Source of the DNA: Streptomyces spinoverrucosus | GTDB taxonomy: Bacteria; Actinomycetota; Actinomycetes; Streptomycetales; Streptomycetaceae | DNA: 64,000 nucleotides | Direction of reading: 5' to 3' | NCBI RefSeq assembly: GCF_006539505.1 | Contig: NZ_BJND01000019.1 | Coordinates: 124,001-188,000 of the forward strand | Shown here: piece after piece, positions 31,677 to 41,328 of the stretch | Layout of the letters: the number at the start of each line of letters is the position of its first letter | Numbering within the stretch: the first letter of the stretch is position 1 | The notes under the pieces: generated by a model | Seen by the model: only the letters and a program-made list of their open reading frames with translations | The model's database searches: none | What the model was told of the DNA's origin: nothing | Made by a program: the position numbers and the translations under genes

Positions 31677-34234
31677 ACGCCTCCGTACGCCTGAGCGTGT
31701 CCTCGCTGCGGGCGCACCAGCGCCGCTTCGCCGGTACGTTCCTCGCCGTGTTCCTCGGGGTCGCCTTCCTCGCCGGGACGCTGGTGATGGGCGACACGCT
31801 GCGGGCGAGCTTCGACTCCATGTTCGGCAGCGCGACCAGCGGCACGGACGCCGTGGTCCGCAGCGCCGGCGCCATCACGACACCCGGCGAGAGCCAGGGC
31901 GTGCGCCGGCCGGTCGACGCCGACCTGTCCGAGACCGTCGCGCAGGTGCCCGGCGTCGCGGCCGCCGAGCCCAGCATCGAGGGCGCCGGTCAGCTGCTCG
32001 GCGCGAACGGCGACCCCATCGGCGGGCAGGGCCCGCCCACCGTCGCCGGGAACTGGATCAGCGATCCGGAGCTCAACCCGTACGAACTCGCCGAAGGCCG
32101 TGCCCCGGAGCGGTCAGGCGAGGTCGTCGTCAACCGTGGCACCGCGGAGCTCGGCGGTCTGAAGATCGGCGACACGACGACCCTGCGCACGCCCGATCCG
32201 GTCGAGGTCAGGATCGTCGGCCTCGCGACCTTCGGCGGCGCGGACGGCATGGCCCAGGTCACCTTCACGGGCATGACCCGGGCCGACGCCGAGAAGTACC
32301 TCACCGCACGGCCGGGCGAGGCGGCGAGCATTCTCGTGCGGGCCGGTCCGGGCGTGGGGGAGCGGGAGCTGGTCGAGCGGCTGACGCCCGTACTGCCCAA
32401 GGGGGTCGAGGCCATCACCGGTCAGGAGTCGGCGCAGGAGAACACCGACATGATCTCCAGCCAGTTCCTGAGCATCTTCACCACCTTCCTGCTCGTGTTC
32501 TCCGGTGTCGCCCTGCTGGTCGCGACCTTCTCCATCCACAACACCTTCGCGATCGTCGTGGCCCAACGCACCCGGGAGAACGCCCTGTTGCGGGCCCTCG
32601 GTGCTTCCCGCCGCCAGGTCACCGCGTCGACCCTCGTCGAGGCGGGTGCCGTGGCGGTGACCGCGTCGGCCGCCGGGCTCGCGGGCGGCATCGGGATCGC
32701 GGCCGGACTGCAGGCGCTGTTCCCGGCGATCGGATTCCCCTTCCCCGAGGGCGACTTGGTGATCAGCGGCCTGTCGATGCTGCTGCCGCTGGCCGTCGGC
32801 ATCGTGGTCTGCCTGGGCTCCGCCCTGCTCCCCGCCGTCCGCGCCGGCCGCACCGCACCCCTGGCCGCCCTGCGGGAGACGGCCGTCGACTCCTCCGGCG
32901 CCTCCCGCGCCCGCGCCGTCACCGGCGCCGCCCTCGCCGCCCTCGCGCTGGCACTCACGCTCACCGGCGTCCTGGTGTCCCCCTCGGTGTGGCTCGCGGG
33001 CGGCGGCGCCGTGCTGGCCCTGGTGTCCTTCGTGGTCCTCGGCCCGGTCGCCTCCTCCACCGCCGTACGTTTCCTCGGCGGCCCCCTCGACCGGCTGCGC
33101 GGCGTCACCGGCGGCCTCGCCCGGCGCAACGCCCTGCGCAGCCCGAAGCGGACGGCCGCCACGGCGAGCGCGCTGATGATCGGCGTGGCGGTCGTATCGC
33201 TGTTCACGGTGTTCGGGGCGTCCCTGAAGGCCACGATGGACCAGACCGTGTCACGGTCGTTCGCGGGCGACGTCGCCATCAGCACCCCGTCCCTCGGCGG
33301 GGGCGGCAGCGGGCTCAGCCCGGCGCTCGCGGAGGCCATAGGACGACTGCCCGAGGTGGACACGGCCGTCGGGCTCGGCAGCGGAGTCGCCGAGGTGGCG
33401 GGACAGGGGCGCGCCCTGACCGTCACCGACCCGGTCGCCCTGGGGCGCACCTTCGACCTCGGCCAGGTCCGGGGCTCCCTGGACGCGCTCGGCACCGACG
33501 GCATCGCGATCACCGAGAACGAGGCCGACCAGCAGGGCCTCGCGACGGGGGACAAGGTCCGGCTGGCCTTCACCGACGGCGCGACCGAGACGTTCACCGT
33601 CCGTGCGGTGTACGGGCAGTCCGAGCTGGCGGGGGACTACGTCATCACCCGGGCCGCCTGGGCCCCGCACCGCATCCAGGACTCCGACCGCCTGGTCGCC
33701 GTAACGTTCAGGGACGGTGTGGGCGCGGACGCGGGCAAGGCCGCCGTGGAACGCGCCGCCGCGCGGTACGGCAACCCGGACGTGCAGACCCGCGACGAGT
33801 ACGCGCAGTCCTCGGCCGGCGGGATCGACATGATGCTCACGCTCGTCTACGCCCTGCTCGCGCTCGCCGTGCTCATCGCGCTGCTCGGCATCGCCAACAC
33901 CCTGACGCTGGCGATCCACGAACGCACCCGCGAACTGGGCCTGCTGCGGGCCGTCGGCCAGACCCGGCCCCAACTGCGGGCCATGGTCCGCTGGGAGTCC
34001 GTCCTGGTCGCGGCGTTCGGTACGGCGGGCGGGCTCGGGCTTGGTGCCTTCCTCGGCTGGGTGCTGGTGACGGCCTCCGACGGCGCGAGCGACAGCGCCT
34101 TCGCCTTCGCCGTGCCGCCTCTGCAACTCGCTGTCGTGGCGCTGGTCGGCCTCGCGGCGGGGGCCCTCGCGGGGCTGCGCCCGGCCCGGCGCGCCGCCCG
34201 GCTGGACGTACTGCGGGCGATCGCCACGGAGTGA
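31673..34234 (+). CDS. FtsX/MacB-type ABC permease, duplicated
   Basis: An 853-residue membrane protein with two FtsX-like halves. Each has a large extracytoplasmic domain (about 40-260 and about 510-680) and a group of C-terminal helices; QRTRENALLRALGASRRQV and ERTRELGLLRAVGQTRPQL are the paired coupling loops. The N-terminus has one helix (FAGTFLAVFLGVAFLAGTLV). With the preceding ATPase it forms a type VII ABC system, probably for peptide or lipid export or cell-envelope stress. The cargo is unknown. Confidence 0.9.
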   Translation: MNASVRLSVSSLRAHQRRFAGTFLAVFLGVAFLAGTLVMGDTLRASFDSMFGSATSGTDAVVRSAGAITTPGESQGVRRPVDADLSETVAQVPGVAAAEPSIEGAGQLLGANGDPIGGQGPPTVAGNWISDPELNPYELAEGRAPERSGEVVVNRGTAELGGLKIGDTTTLRTPDPVEVRIVGLATFGGADGMAQVTFTGMTRADAEKYLTARPGEAASILVRAGPGVGERELVERLTPVLPKGVEAITGQESAQENTDMISSQFLSIFTTFLLVFSGVALLVATFSIHNTFAIVVAQRTRENALLRALGASRRQVTASTLVEAGAVAVTASAAGLAGGIGIAAGLQALFPAIGFPFPEGDLVISGLSMLLPLAVGIVVCLGSALLPAVRAGRTAPLAALRETAVDSSGASRARAVTGAALAALALALTLTGVLVSPSVWLAGGGAVLALVSFVVLGPVASSTAVRFLGGPLDRLRGVTGGLARRNALRSPKRTAATASALMIGVAVVSLFTVFGASLKATMDQTVSRSFAGDVAISTPSLGGGGSGLSPALAEAIGRLPEVDTAVGLGSGVAEVAGQGRALTVTDPVALGRTFDLGQVRGSLDALGTDGIAITENEADQQGLATGDKVRLAFTDGATETFTVRAVYGQSELAGDYVITRAAWAPHRIQDSDRLVAVTFRDGVGADAGKAAVERAAARYGNPDVQTRDEYAQSSAGGIDMMLTLVYALLALAVLIALLGIANTLTLAIHERTRELGLLRAVGQTRPQLRAMVRWESVLVAAFGTAGGLGLGAFLGWVLVTASDGASDSAFAFAVPPLQLAVVALVGLAAGALAGLRPARRAARLDVLRAIATE

Positions 34235-34274
34235 CGCCGTTCAGCGAGTCCCGCGTGCCCGCGTGGTCCGCTCA

Positions 34275-34308
34275 CCGCCCGGTCAGCCGACAACGGCCGA
34301 CCGGGCGG
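34275..34308. terminator. Bidirectional hairpin between convergent genes
   Basis: CCGCCCGGTC (34275-34284) pairs perfectly with GACCGGGCGG (34299-34308), with an inner CCG/CGG pair. It covers the stop codon of the minus-strand ATPase gene and follows the permease gene by 40 bp. Confidence 0.65.
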
Positions 34309-34807
34309 GAGTGTGTTCGGGCGCGCGGCCGACGGGCTCGACCTCCGCGAAGCGGCGTGCGGGCTCCGTGGCCGTACGGCGGGCCGGGCGCGGCGGTGCC
34401 TTTACGGCGGGCGTCGTCGTGGGCAGCGTGAACCAGACGACCTTGCCGCTGTCGCCGTCGGGCCGTACACCCCAGCTCTCGCTCATCGCCGCCACCATCG
34501 CGAGCCCGCGCCCGCAGGTGGCCAGCGGATCCGCGTCCGCCACGACGGGCAGACGCGGGTCGTGGTCGCGCACCGAGACCATGAGTCGGTCGAGCAGCAG
34601 CTCGATCTCCACGGTGCACGTCTTGTCGGGTTGGGCATGCCGGTGGACGTTCGAGAGCAACTCCGTCACACCGAGCGCCGCTCGGTCTATCAGGGGATCC
34701 AGATGCCAGTAGCGCAACTGCGCAGATACGATTCTGCGGACCTGGCCGATCCGCGACGGCAGGGCTTGGAGCTCCACCGTGCAGTGCCTGCTTGGGTGAC
34801 TGATCAC
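34283..34807 (-). CDS. RsbW-like ATP-binding protein (HATPase, anti-sigma-factor type)
   Basis: A 174-residue small GHKL ATPase. The N-box ELLSNVHRHA is at about 47-56, the G1 region DHDPRLPVV follows, and G2 is CGRGLAMVAA. Streptomycetes carry dozens of such RsbW/SpoIIAB-like genes, usually lone and of unknown partner. GTG 34807 has GGGGAG eight bases upstream and gives the family start MISHPSRHCTVELQ. The C-terminal ~40 residues (Pro/Arg-rich) are a tail outside the fold. No sigma factor or STAS partner is adjacent. Confidence 0.85.
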   Translation of the reverse strand: MISHPSRHCTVELQALPSRIGQVRRIVSAQLRYWHLDPLIDRAALGVTELLSNVHRHAQPDKTCTVEIELLLDRLMVSVRDHDPRLPVVADADPLATCGRGLAMVAAMSESWGVRPDGDSGKVVWFTLPTTTPAVKAPPRPARRTATEPARRFAEVEPVGRAPEHTPARSAVVG

Positions 34808-35074
34808 GGCTGCGACTCCCCGACGTGAGGTCCGGAAGAACACGGAGTTCGGATCCAGCAGCGCCTGCGTGAAATGGCCGCCTGCTGTCGTGTCCGGCGG
34901 GCTGGTTCGCAGCGTTATCGCCGGTAAACCCAGAGTGACGTGAAACCAGAGTGACGTACGGGGTGTAGGGCCGCAACTCGCGGCGTTCGGGGCGTCGGGT
35001 GGGCCCGCGCGTTCTCGGCCACCGTGGTGCGCCGCCGCCACCGGTCCGCGGCCCGGCCCCTACGTCACCGCCCG

Positions 35075-35398
35075 TCAGCTGCCACGGCCCGCTGCCCTGC
35101 GTACGGCCTCTATGAACCGGCGTGCCGCGGGTGGGCCCGGCTCGCCCGGGGCGGGGTCGTGCTCGCCCAGGGTCAGCACATAACGCTTGCCGTTGAGGTC
35201 GGCCAGCGCGCGGTCCCCGGAGGCGAACCACGGCTTCGACGCCCGCACCGCCTGCACCGGCGCGCTGTCGATCTCGCTGCCGTAGCTGGTGAGCAACTCG
35301 ACCCGGCCGCCGCTGATCCGGACCTGCCCGGCCCGCGTGAGAGAGCGCAGGCCCTTCCCGATCCGCACGCCCAAGGCCGTGAACTCCGGCTCCGCCAT
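35075..35398 (-). CDS. Conserved streptomycete hypothetical protein
   Basis: A 107-residue protein with no catalytic motif I recognise. The start ATG 35398 follows GGGAGGGC. Visible features are a basic N-terminal half (IGKGLRSLTRAGQVRISGG), a strand-rich centre (KPWFASGDRALADLNGKRY) and a Pro-rich hinge (PAPGEPGPPAAR). No signal peptide or membrane segment. It lies 267 bp upstream of the RsbW-like gene on the same strand; I infer no shared role. Confidence 0.65.
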   Translation of the reverse strand: MAEPEFTALGVRIGKGLRSLTRAGQVRISGGRVELLTSYGSEIDSAPVQAVRASKPWFASGDRALADLNGKRYVLTLGEHDPAPGEPGPPAARRFIEAVRRAAGRGS

Positions 35399-35920
35399 GC
35401 CCTCCCGCCCCTTCGTCGCCCGCGGGTCCTGTTCGGGGTGTCCGTCCCACCCGGTGCAGTGTGCACGCCACCGAAGTCGCGCACCAGTGCGCACGTCACC
35501 CAGGCATAGGCCACCCGGTGCACTCACGCGAATGCGCCCCCGAGGGGGCTGGGGCGGGGGTGTGGTGTGCGGCGGATCGCGGCAGCGCTGGTGCGTGACA
35601 GTCGTCCCCGATGCAGCGCGTAACGGTGCCTGGTGAGGCTGTGCGTGAAGGGCTCTCGTGAGGGGTCGAGGGGCCGGTGCGGCGGTCCGCTACGAGGAGC
35701 CGACGCGACGTCCTTTCGCGGGTCCGGCGCGGCGGCTGCGCGACGTCCCCCGTAGGCTGCCGCGCTCAGCGGTCGAACTGTCCGACGACTCCACCCCCAG
35801 TGCCGCCTTTGAGCCGCCCAAAGATGCGTTTATGCAGGTGAGAAGCGTGCGCAAGCTGCTTATGATCGGTGTGTCGGCCGCGCGACGCGCCGTCGGCGTG
35901 CAGCCCTAAGGAGCCCCGCC
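35399..35920. other. Intergenic region, no gene recognised
   Basis: This 522-bp gap separates the minus-strand hypothetical gene from the plus-strand Cds1-like gene. Small open frames are present but match nothing and lack good ribosome-binding sites. The last 120 bp are less GC-rich; TATGAT at about 35863-35868 is a plausible -10 element for the Cds1 gene, without a convincing -35. Confidence 0.5.
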
Positions 35921-37045
35921 GTGACCACCCCCCAGCAGATCCGGACCGGCGCCACCGTCGACGTCGACCGCACCGACGCCGCCTACCGCGTCTGGCTCAA
36001 GGACGCCGTCCGCAAGGTGCAGGCCGACGCCAACCGCTCGGCCGACACCCACCTCCTCCGCTTCCCGCTGCCGGAACACTGGGGCATCGACCTGTACCTC
36101 AAGGACGAGTCGACCCACCCCACCGGCAGCCTCAAGCACCGCCTCGCCCGCTCGCTGTTCCTCTACGGCCTCTGCAATGGCTGGATCCGCCCGGGCCGCC
36201 CGGTGATCGAGGCGTCCAGTGGCTCGACGGCGGTCTCCGAGGCGTACTTCGCGAAGCTGATCGGCGTTCCCTTCATCGCGGTGATGCCGCGCACGACCAG
36301 CGCCGAGAAGTGCCGCCTGATCGAGTTCCACGGCGGCCGGTGCCACTTCGTGGACGACTCCCGCCGGATGTACGAGGAGTCCGCCCGCCTCGCGGCCGAG
36401 ACCGGCGGCCATTACATGGACCAGTTCACCTACGCGGAACGGGCCACGGACTGGCGCGGCAACAACAACATCGCCGAATCCATCTTCCGCCAGCTGGAGT
36501 TGGAGCGGTTCCCGGAGCCCGCGTGGATCGTCGCCACGGCTGGCACCGGCGGCACCTCGGCGACCATCGCGCGCTACGTCCACTACATGCAGTACGACAC
36601 GCGCGTCTGCGTCGCCGACCCGGAGAACTCCTGCTTCTTCGAGGGCTGGACCACCGGCGATCCGGACGTCACCTGCGACTGCGGCTCCCGTATCGAGGGC
36701 ATCGGCAGGCCCCGTATGGAACCGAGCTTCGTGCCCGGCGCGATCGACCGGATGATGAAGGTGCCGGACGCGGCGAGCGTCGCCGCGGTACGCGCCCTGG
36801 AGCAGGCCATCGGCCGCAAGGCGGGCGGCTCCACGGGCACCGGGCTGTGGAGCGCGCTGAAGATCGTCGCGGAGATGGTCGCCGAGGGACGTACCGGCAG
36901 CGTCGTCACCCTGCTGTGCGACCCGGGCGACCGCTACCTCGACAAGTACTACTCGGACGCCTGGCTGGCCGAGCAGGGCCTGGACATCACCCCGTACACC
37001 GCGGCGATCGAGTCGCTGCTGGCGACGGGCATCTGGCCGGACTGA
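35921..37045 (+). CDS. cds1: PLP-dependent cysteine desulfhydrase, Cds1 type
   Basis: A 374-residue fold-type II PLP enzyme that releases H2S, pyruvate and ammonia from L-cysteine in related actinobacteria. Lys72 in [10 protein letters not shown] is the predicted Schiff-base lysine, [12 protein letters not shown] the substrate loop and GTGGTSAT the phosphate turn. [11 protein letters not shown] and the C-terminal [14 protein letters not shown] are features I associate with the Cds1 group rather than cysteine synthases. GTG 35921 follows AAGGAG. A single gene; the 3' end has been copied into the downstream repeats. Confidence 0.83.
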   Translation: MTTPQQIRTGATVDVDRTDAAYRVWLKDAVRKVQADANRSADTHLLRFPLPEHWGIDLYLKDESTHPTGSLKHRLARSLFLYGLCNGWIRPGRPVIEASSGSTAVSEAYFAKLIGVPFIAVMPRTTSAEKCRLIEFHGGRCHFVDDSRRMYEESARLAAETGGHYMDQFTYAERATDWRGNNNIAESIFRQLELERFPEPAWIVATAGTGGTSATIARYVHYMQYDTRVCVADPENSCFFEGWTTGDPDVTCDCGSRIEGIGRPRMEPSFVPGAIDRMMKVPDAASVAAVRALEQAIGRKAGGSTGTGLWSALKIVAEMVAEGRTGSVVTLLCDPGDRYLDKYYSDAWLAEQGLDITPYTAAIESLLATGIWPD

Positions 37046-37311
37046 CGCGCCAAGGCCGCCCACCGCGCCGGCCGCGGGTCGAGTCGCCGCGGCTACGGGC
37101 GTCCGGCCTGGGTTGGGTGCCCTGCTGCGTCGGCCGAGGGTCGAGTCGCTTTGCCCACGGGCGTCCGGCGGGACCGAGGCTCCCCCTACCGCGCCAGGCG
37201 CGGGCCGAGTCCGCCGTGGTCACGGGTGTCCGGCCTGGGTTGGGTGCCCTGCTGCGTCGGCCGAGGGTCGAGTCGCTTTGCCCACGGGCGTCCGGCCGGA
37301 CCGAGACCGAC
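37046..37311. repeat. Tandem repeat, 62-65 bp units with a perfect 69-bp duplication
   Basis: GTCCGGC landmarks at 37101, 37163, 37228 and 37290 mark the units. Positions 37101-37169 and 37228-37296 are identical over 69 bases. Each unit has ACGGGCGTCCGGC, close to the last bases of the Cds1 gene (37024-37045). One unit also has CTACCGCGCCAG (about 37186-37197), a copy of the SRPBCC gene's 3' end at 37312. No gene lies here. Confidence 0.9.
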
Positions 37312-37782
37312 CTACCGCGCCAGCCGCCGGTCCAGCGCCGTCACCGCGTCCCGGAACGCCCGCCCAAGGCCCGGCCGGGCCAGTCTCAGCACCGCGCGGA
37401 ACACGGGCGGTCCGTCGGCCGCGAACGTCCACTGCACGCGTGTACCGGCACCGGCAGGTGTCAGCCGCCACTCCTCGACGAGTGCGCGGACGCCCGGTGC
37501 GTTGGTCTCGTCGACGCGATACGCGTACGCCTCGGGCGCCTTCGCCACGAGGATCGTCTCCGCGAACCGCGTACCGCCCCGCAGCCGGACCTCCCGCCCG
37601 GCACCGCCGTCGGTCGGCCGGGCCAGCGTCACCGCCGAGAACCACTCCGTCCAGCCGGCCACGTCCTCGGCGAGCGCGTGGAAGACAGGCTCCGGGGGAG
37701 CGGCGATCTCCCGTGCGAAGACCAGCCGTACCGGAGCGGACCGGACGAAGTCAACGTCCACCGGACGCAGACGGCGCGCCAT
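37312..37782 (-). CDS. SRPBCC (polyketide cyclase/START-like) protein
   Basis: A 156-residue helix-grip protein: an N-terminal strand (VRLVFAREIAAPPEPVFHAL), the helix with EDVAGWTEWFSAV, and a C-terminal amphipathic helix (FRAVLRLARPGLGRAFRDAV). Such proteins bind hydrophobic ligands in an internal cavity. Its ligand is unknown. It is preceded by 81 bp without features and then the 3' end of a DeoR gene on the same strand. Confidence 0.83.
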   Translation of the reverse strand: MARRLRPVDVDFVRSAPVRLVFAREIAAPPEPVFHALAEDVAGWTEWFSAVTLARPTDGGAGREVRLRGGTRFAETILVAKAPEAYAYRVDETNAPGVRALVEEWRLTPAGAGTRVQWTFAADGPPVFRAVLRLARPGLGRAFRDAVTALDRRLAR

Positions 37783-37863
37783 ACGAACCCCCTGTGCGAC
37801 GAGCAGGGACCGGGCCGCTCACCCTAGTTGGCGATCCGTCCGATGTCTGCGCCCAGGACGGCG

Positions 37864-38694
37864 TCAGAGCGCGTCGGCGCCCTCGTCCTCACCCGCCACG
37901 ATCAGATGCCGCAGATGCTCCGCGATCTCCTCCCGCGCCTCGGCGGGCAGCCCCGCGTCGGTCACCAGCGTGTCGACCTGCTCCAGCGTCGCGAACGAAC
38001 TCAGGCCGACCGTGCCCCACTTGGTGTGGTCGGCGACCACCACGACCCGGCGCGCCGACTGCACCAGCCGCCGGTTTGTCTCGGCCTCCGCGAGGTTCGG
38101 CGTCGACAGACCGGCCTCCGTCGATATCCCGTGCACACCGAGGAACAGCACGTCGAAGTGGAGCGTGGCGATCGCCTGGTCGGCCACCGGCCCCACCAGG
38201 GAGTCGGACGGCGTGCGCACCCCGCCGGTCAGCACCACCGTGGCCGCGCCCTGCCGCTGGCCCGCCGAGCGCTGCGCGGAGTGGAAGACGTCGGCCACCC
38301 GCACCGAGTTCGTGACCACGGTGAGGTCGGGGACCTCCAGCAGATGATGCGCCAGCGCGTACGTCGTCGTACCGCCCGACAGCGCGATCGCGGAACCCGG
38401 CGCCACCAGCTCCGCCGCGGCCTTCGCGATGTCCTCCTTGGCGCTCAGCTCCAGGCCCGACTTGGCCTCGAAGCCCGGCTCGTGGGTGCTCGCCTCCAGC
38501 ACCGGCACCGCACCGCCGTGCACCTTCTCCAGGACGCCCTGGCGGGCCAGCGCGTCCAGATCGCGGCGGACGGTCATGTCCGACACGCCGAGCTTGCGGG
38601 TCAGCTCGTTGACCCGCACGCCGCCGCGCCGCCGCACCTCGTCCAGGATCAGGGCGCGCCGCTGCTCCGCGAGGAGGTTCTGATTCTCGCTCAC
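37864..38694 (-). CDS. DeoR/GlpR-family transcriptional regulator
   Basis: A 276-residue repressor with the winged HTH at about 12-60 (VRVNELTRKLGVSDMTVRRD) and the sugar-phosphate sensor region with ALSGGTTTYALAHHL, VVTNSVRVADVF and VVVVADHTKWGTVG. GTG 38694 has GGAG at ideal spacing. No carbohydrate genes are next to it, so the regulated operon is elsewhere or it controls itself. Confidence 0.9.
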   Translation of the reverse strand: MSENQNLLAEQRRALILDEVRRRGGVRVNELTRKLGVSDMTVRRDLDALARQGVLEKVHGGAVPVLEASTHEPGFEAKSGLELSAKEDIAKAAAELVAPGSAIALSGGTTTYALAHHLLEVPDLTVVTNSVRVADVFHSAQRSAGQRQGAATVVLTGGVRTPSDSLVGPVADQAIATLHFDVLFLGVHGISTEAGLSTPNLAEAETNRRLVQSARRVVVVADHTKWGTVGLSSFATLEQVDTLVTDAGLPAEAREEIAEHLRHLIVAGEDEGADAL

Positions 38695-38996
38695 GTACGC
38701 TCCGGTCCTTTCCTCAAGCCGTCTGACACACCCTCGCACCTGCTCCGACTAGGACATTCTTGCCGCCCCGGTGCGTTGGCGTCCCATATTCGCACGGGTT
38801 GGCCCGGGTCGCGCCACCGGCTGCTCGACGCGCACATGTCACCTGCGTCTCATCGGTTGCTCGTTCCTCACTAGGATCGGGGAGATTCCGTGACGAGGGG
38901 TGTGCATCGCACCGCCAGGGGAGATCCTGGTCCCGCATGGACATGCCGATGGCGCGTCCTGGGGGAACTGCACAAGACACGGGGGAAGTACGAAAA
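38695..38996. other. Divergent intergenic region
   Basis: This 302-bp gap lies between the DeoR gene and the large membrane protein gene and probably carries both promoters. It includes TAGGAT at about 38872, a possible -10 without a clear -35. A 44-codon frame with a good ribosome-binding site (GTG 38890 after GGGGAG, ending 39024) overlaps the membrane gene start; I cannot tell whether it is translated. Confidence 0.4.
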
Positions 38997-41324
38997 GTGG
39001 AAAGCACGCAGGAACGCGGCCTGAACGACGGGGCGACCGGCCCCGCGCCCCGGCCCGCGCAGGCCGGGGCCGCCCTGGAACTGCTGGTCCACGGCGTGGG
39101 CGGGGCCACGCCCGAGCACATGCTCGACGATCCTCGCACCGTGCGGGTCTCCGGTGACGACACGGCGGCCGTGTTCCGGCGTGCCGACGACGTGGAGGCG
39201 GAGAAGCGTCCCGTAGACCCGGACGGCCGCCCGGTGCCGGAGGCGTACGTCTGGTGCAACCTCACCTCCGGAAACGGCGCGCGAGCCCTGTGGCTGCTGT
39301 TACTGCCGTTCATGGTGGCGAACCTCGCCCACTGGATGCGCCCCACGGCCCACGATCGCACGCGCACCATCCGTCTCTACGGGCTGCTGGTGCGGCTCGT
39401 CGGCCTCAGTCTGACCGTGCTGCTGGTCGCGGCCGCCTGCGAGGTCGCCCTGGACCTCACGGCGTGGCAGTGCGCGGGCACGCGCGCGTGCGCCGAGCGG
39501 CACACCTGGCTGGGCTTCCTGTCGCCCACCGCCTCGGGCGACGGCTGGTGGAGCCCGCCGGGCCGCCGCCTGGCCCTGGCGTCCCTGGTGCCCATCGCCC
39601 TGGTCGGCCTCCTCTGGTACCTCTCCCGGCGCACCTGGAGCGCGTACGAATCCGAGCAGCCGCTCGTCCGCGAACCCGACGAGGACACCGCCCGCAGCGC
39701 GCTGGGCCGCCCCGGCTTCTGGTACGGCCGGCGCCTGGTCGCCCGGCTGCGCGGCGCCCACACCGCCGCGGGCCTGCTGACGGTGGCCGCCGCCGTCGCC
39801 CAGGCCGCCGCCCGGCACGACCGCGAGGCCGGTGGCCCGGCCGCCCTGGAGACGCTGGGGTGGCTGCTGGAGGCAGCGCTCGTGCTCGGCGCGGTGATGG
39901 TGGTCGTGGCCGTCTGCCGACGCGGCCGCAGCGAGAAGCACCTCGACCGGGAGATCGACGCCTCCCTCGTACGACACCTGCCGCTCGCCGCCCTCGTCCT
40001 GCTCGCCCTCACCCTGGTGTACGCCTGCTGGGAGCGCCCGGCGTGGGAATCGGACGGCCGGTTGCCGGGCGACGCGGCGTTCGGCGGCATCGCCCTGGTC
40101 CAGGGCCTGCTGGTGATCGTCCTCGCTGTCGTCGCCCACTTGCTTTACCGCAGCGATCCCGACCCACGTTCCGCGATGCGGGGCCTGGCTGGTCCCGCCG
40201 TCGCGATGCTGGCCTGCGCACTGGGGGGCGTGATGTCCGGCGGCGTGTCCCAGCGGGTCGCCGACTGGGTGGACGGCACCCGGGCCTCCATCCCCGGCGC
40301 ACCGGTCCTGCTGACCTGGCAGGCGTCCGTCATCCCGCCGCTGCTCGTGGTCCTGCTGCTGCTCGCCGGCTCGCAGGCCTGGCGCACCCTGCGGCTGGCC
40401 CGCGCCGAGCGTGCCGCCGTCGAACAGGACTACGCGGGAGAGGCCAAGGACCCCGACCGCACCCGCCGTATCGCCCGCACGCGCGCGATGGCCACGCTCA
40501 CCGACCGCGGCCCACTCTTCGTCGCCGCCCTCTCCACCGTCACCCTGCTCCTGGGCACCGGTGCGCTGCTCGGCGCGCTGACGACCGACAAGACCCCGAG
40601 CCACGCCGCGCAGCACGCCCACCCCTTCGTCCACGGCGCCGTGGACACCGCCCAGGCCCTCGGCTCCTGGCTGATCGGGCTCGGCTTCATCCTGTTCGTC
40701 ACCCTGGGTCGGCGCGCCTACAAGGACAGGTCCGCGCGGCGCACCGTCGGCGTCCTGTGGGACGTCGGCACCTTCTGGCCGCGCGCCGCCCACCCCTTCG
40801 CACCGCCCTGCTACGCCGAGCGCGCGGTGCCTGACCTGACCTGGCGGATCAGCACCTGGACCCGCACCACGGGCGGCCGTCTGGTGATCTCCGGCCACTC
40901 CCAGGGCAGCGTCCTGGCCGCCGCCGCGGCCTGGCAACTGACTCCGGCCGTGCGCAAGCGGGTCGCGCTGCTGACGTACGGCTCACCCCTGGAGCGCCTG
41001 TACGGCCGCTGGTTCCCGGCCCACTTCGGCCCGGCCGCCCTCGCCGCCCTGCACGACGAGGTCGACTGCTGGCGCAACCTGTACCGCGTCACCGACCCGA
41101 TCGGCGGCCCCGTACGACTGCCCGACGGCGACGGCACGGCGGTCGACTGCGCGCCGATGAAGGACCCCCTGGCGCACGGCCGCACCGCCCTCCACCCACT
41201 GCCCGCCCCGATCCTCGGCCACTCCGACTACCAGGCCGACCCGACCTTCGACCGGGAACGCGGGCAACTGCTCGACCGGCTCCGCCCCGACCTGCCGGGC
41301 CAGCGCCCCGGGGACGCGCTCTAG
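38997..41324 (+). CDS. Large membrane protein with lipase-like GxSxG motif
   Basis: A 775-residue protein I cannot assign to a named function. It begins with a cytoplasmic segment containing LELLVHGVGGATPEHMLDD, which resembles the oxyanion-side HG strand of alpha/beta hydrolases. About ten transmembrane helices follow (from about 85 to 595). The C-terminal cytoplasmic part has VISGHSQGSVLAAAAAWQL (GHSQG elbow) and LTYGSPLERLYGRWF, as in lipases. The hydrolase halves are thus split by the membrane domain. GTG 38997 has GGGGGAAG eight bases upstream; ATG 37 codon-equivalents earlier at 38937 is less well placed. It converges with the beta-helix/AAA gene after 4 bp. Confidence 0.65.
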   Translation: MESTQERGLNDGATGPAPRPAQAGAALELLVHGVGGATPEHMLDDPRTVRVSGDDTAAVFRRADDVEAEKRPVDPDGRPVPEAYVWCNLTSGNGARALWLLLLPFMVANLAHWMRPTAHDRTRTIRLYGLLVRLVGLSLTVLLVAAACEVALDLTAWQCAGTRACAERHTWLGFLSPTASGDGWWSPPGRRLALASLVPIALVGLLWYLSRRTWSAYESEQPLVREPDEDTARSALGRPGFWYGRRLVARLRGAHTAAGLLTVAAAVAQAAARHDREAGGPAALETLGWLLEAALVLGAVMVVVAVCRRGRSEKHLDREIDASLVRHLPLAALVLLALTLVYACWERPAWESDGRLPGDAAFGGIALVQGLLVIVLAVVAHLLYRSDPDPRSAMRGLAGPAVAMLACALGGVMSGGVSQRVADWVDGTRASIPGAPVLLTWQASVIPPLLVVLLLLAGSQAWRTLRLARAERAAVEQDYAGEAKDPDRTRRIARTRAMATLTDRGPLFVAALSTVTLLLGTGALLGALTTDKTPSHAAQHAHPFVHGAVDTAQALGSWLIGLGFILFVTLGRRAYKDRSARRTVGVLWDVGTFWPRAAHPFAPPCYAERAVPDLTWRISTWTRTTGGRLVISGHSQGSVLAAAAAWQLTPAVRKRVALLTYGSPLERLYGRWFPAHFGPAALAALHDEVDCWRNLYRVTDPIGGPVRLPDGDGTAVDCAPMKDPLAHGRTALHPLPAPILGHSDYQADPTFDRERGQLLDRLRPDLPGQRPGDAL

Positions 41325-41328
41325 CAGC

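Noticed and set aside
35658..35909. An 83-codon frame ending just before the Cds1-like gene, possibly a cysteine-attenuation leader
   Set aside because: It contains no cysteine codons, which such leaders need, and lacks a ribosome-binding site.
38890..39024. A 44-codon frame with a good ribosome-binding site before the membrane protein gene
   Set aside because: It is basic, matches nothing and overlaps the downstream start in another frame. It could be a leader peptide, but nothing else supports it.
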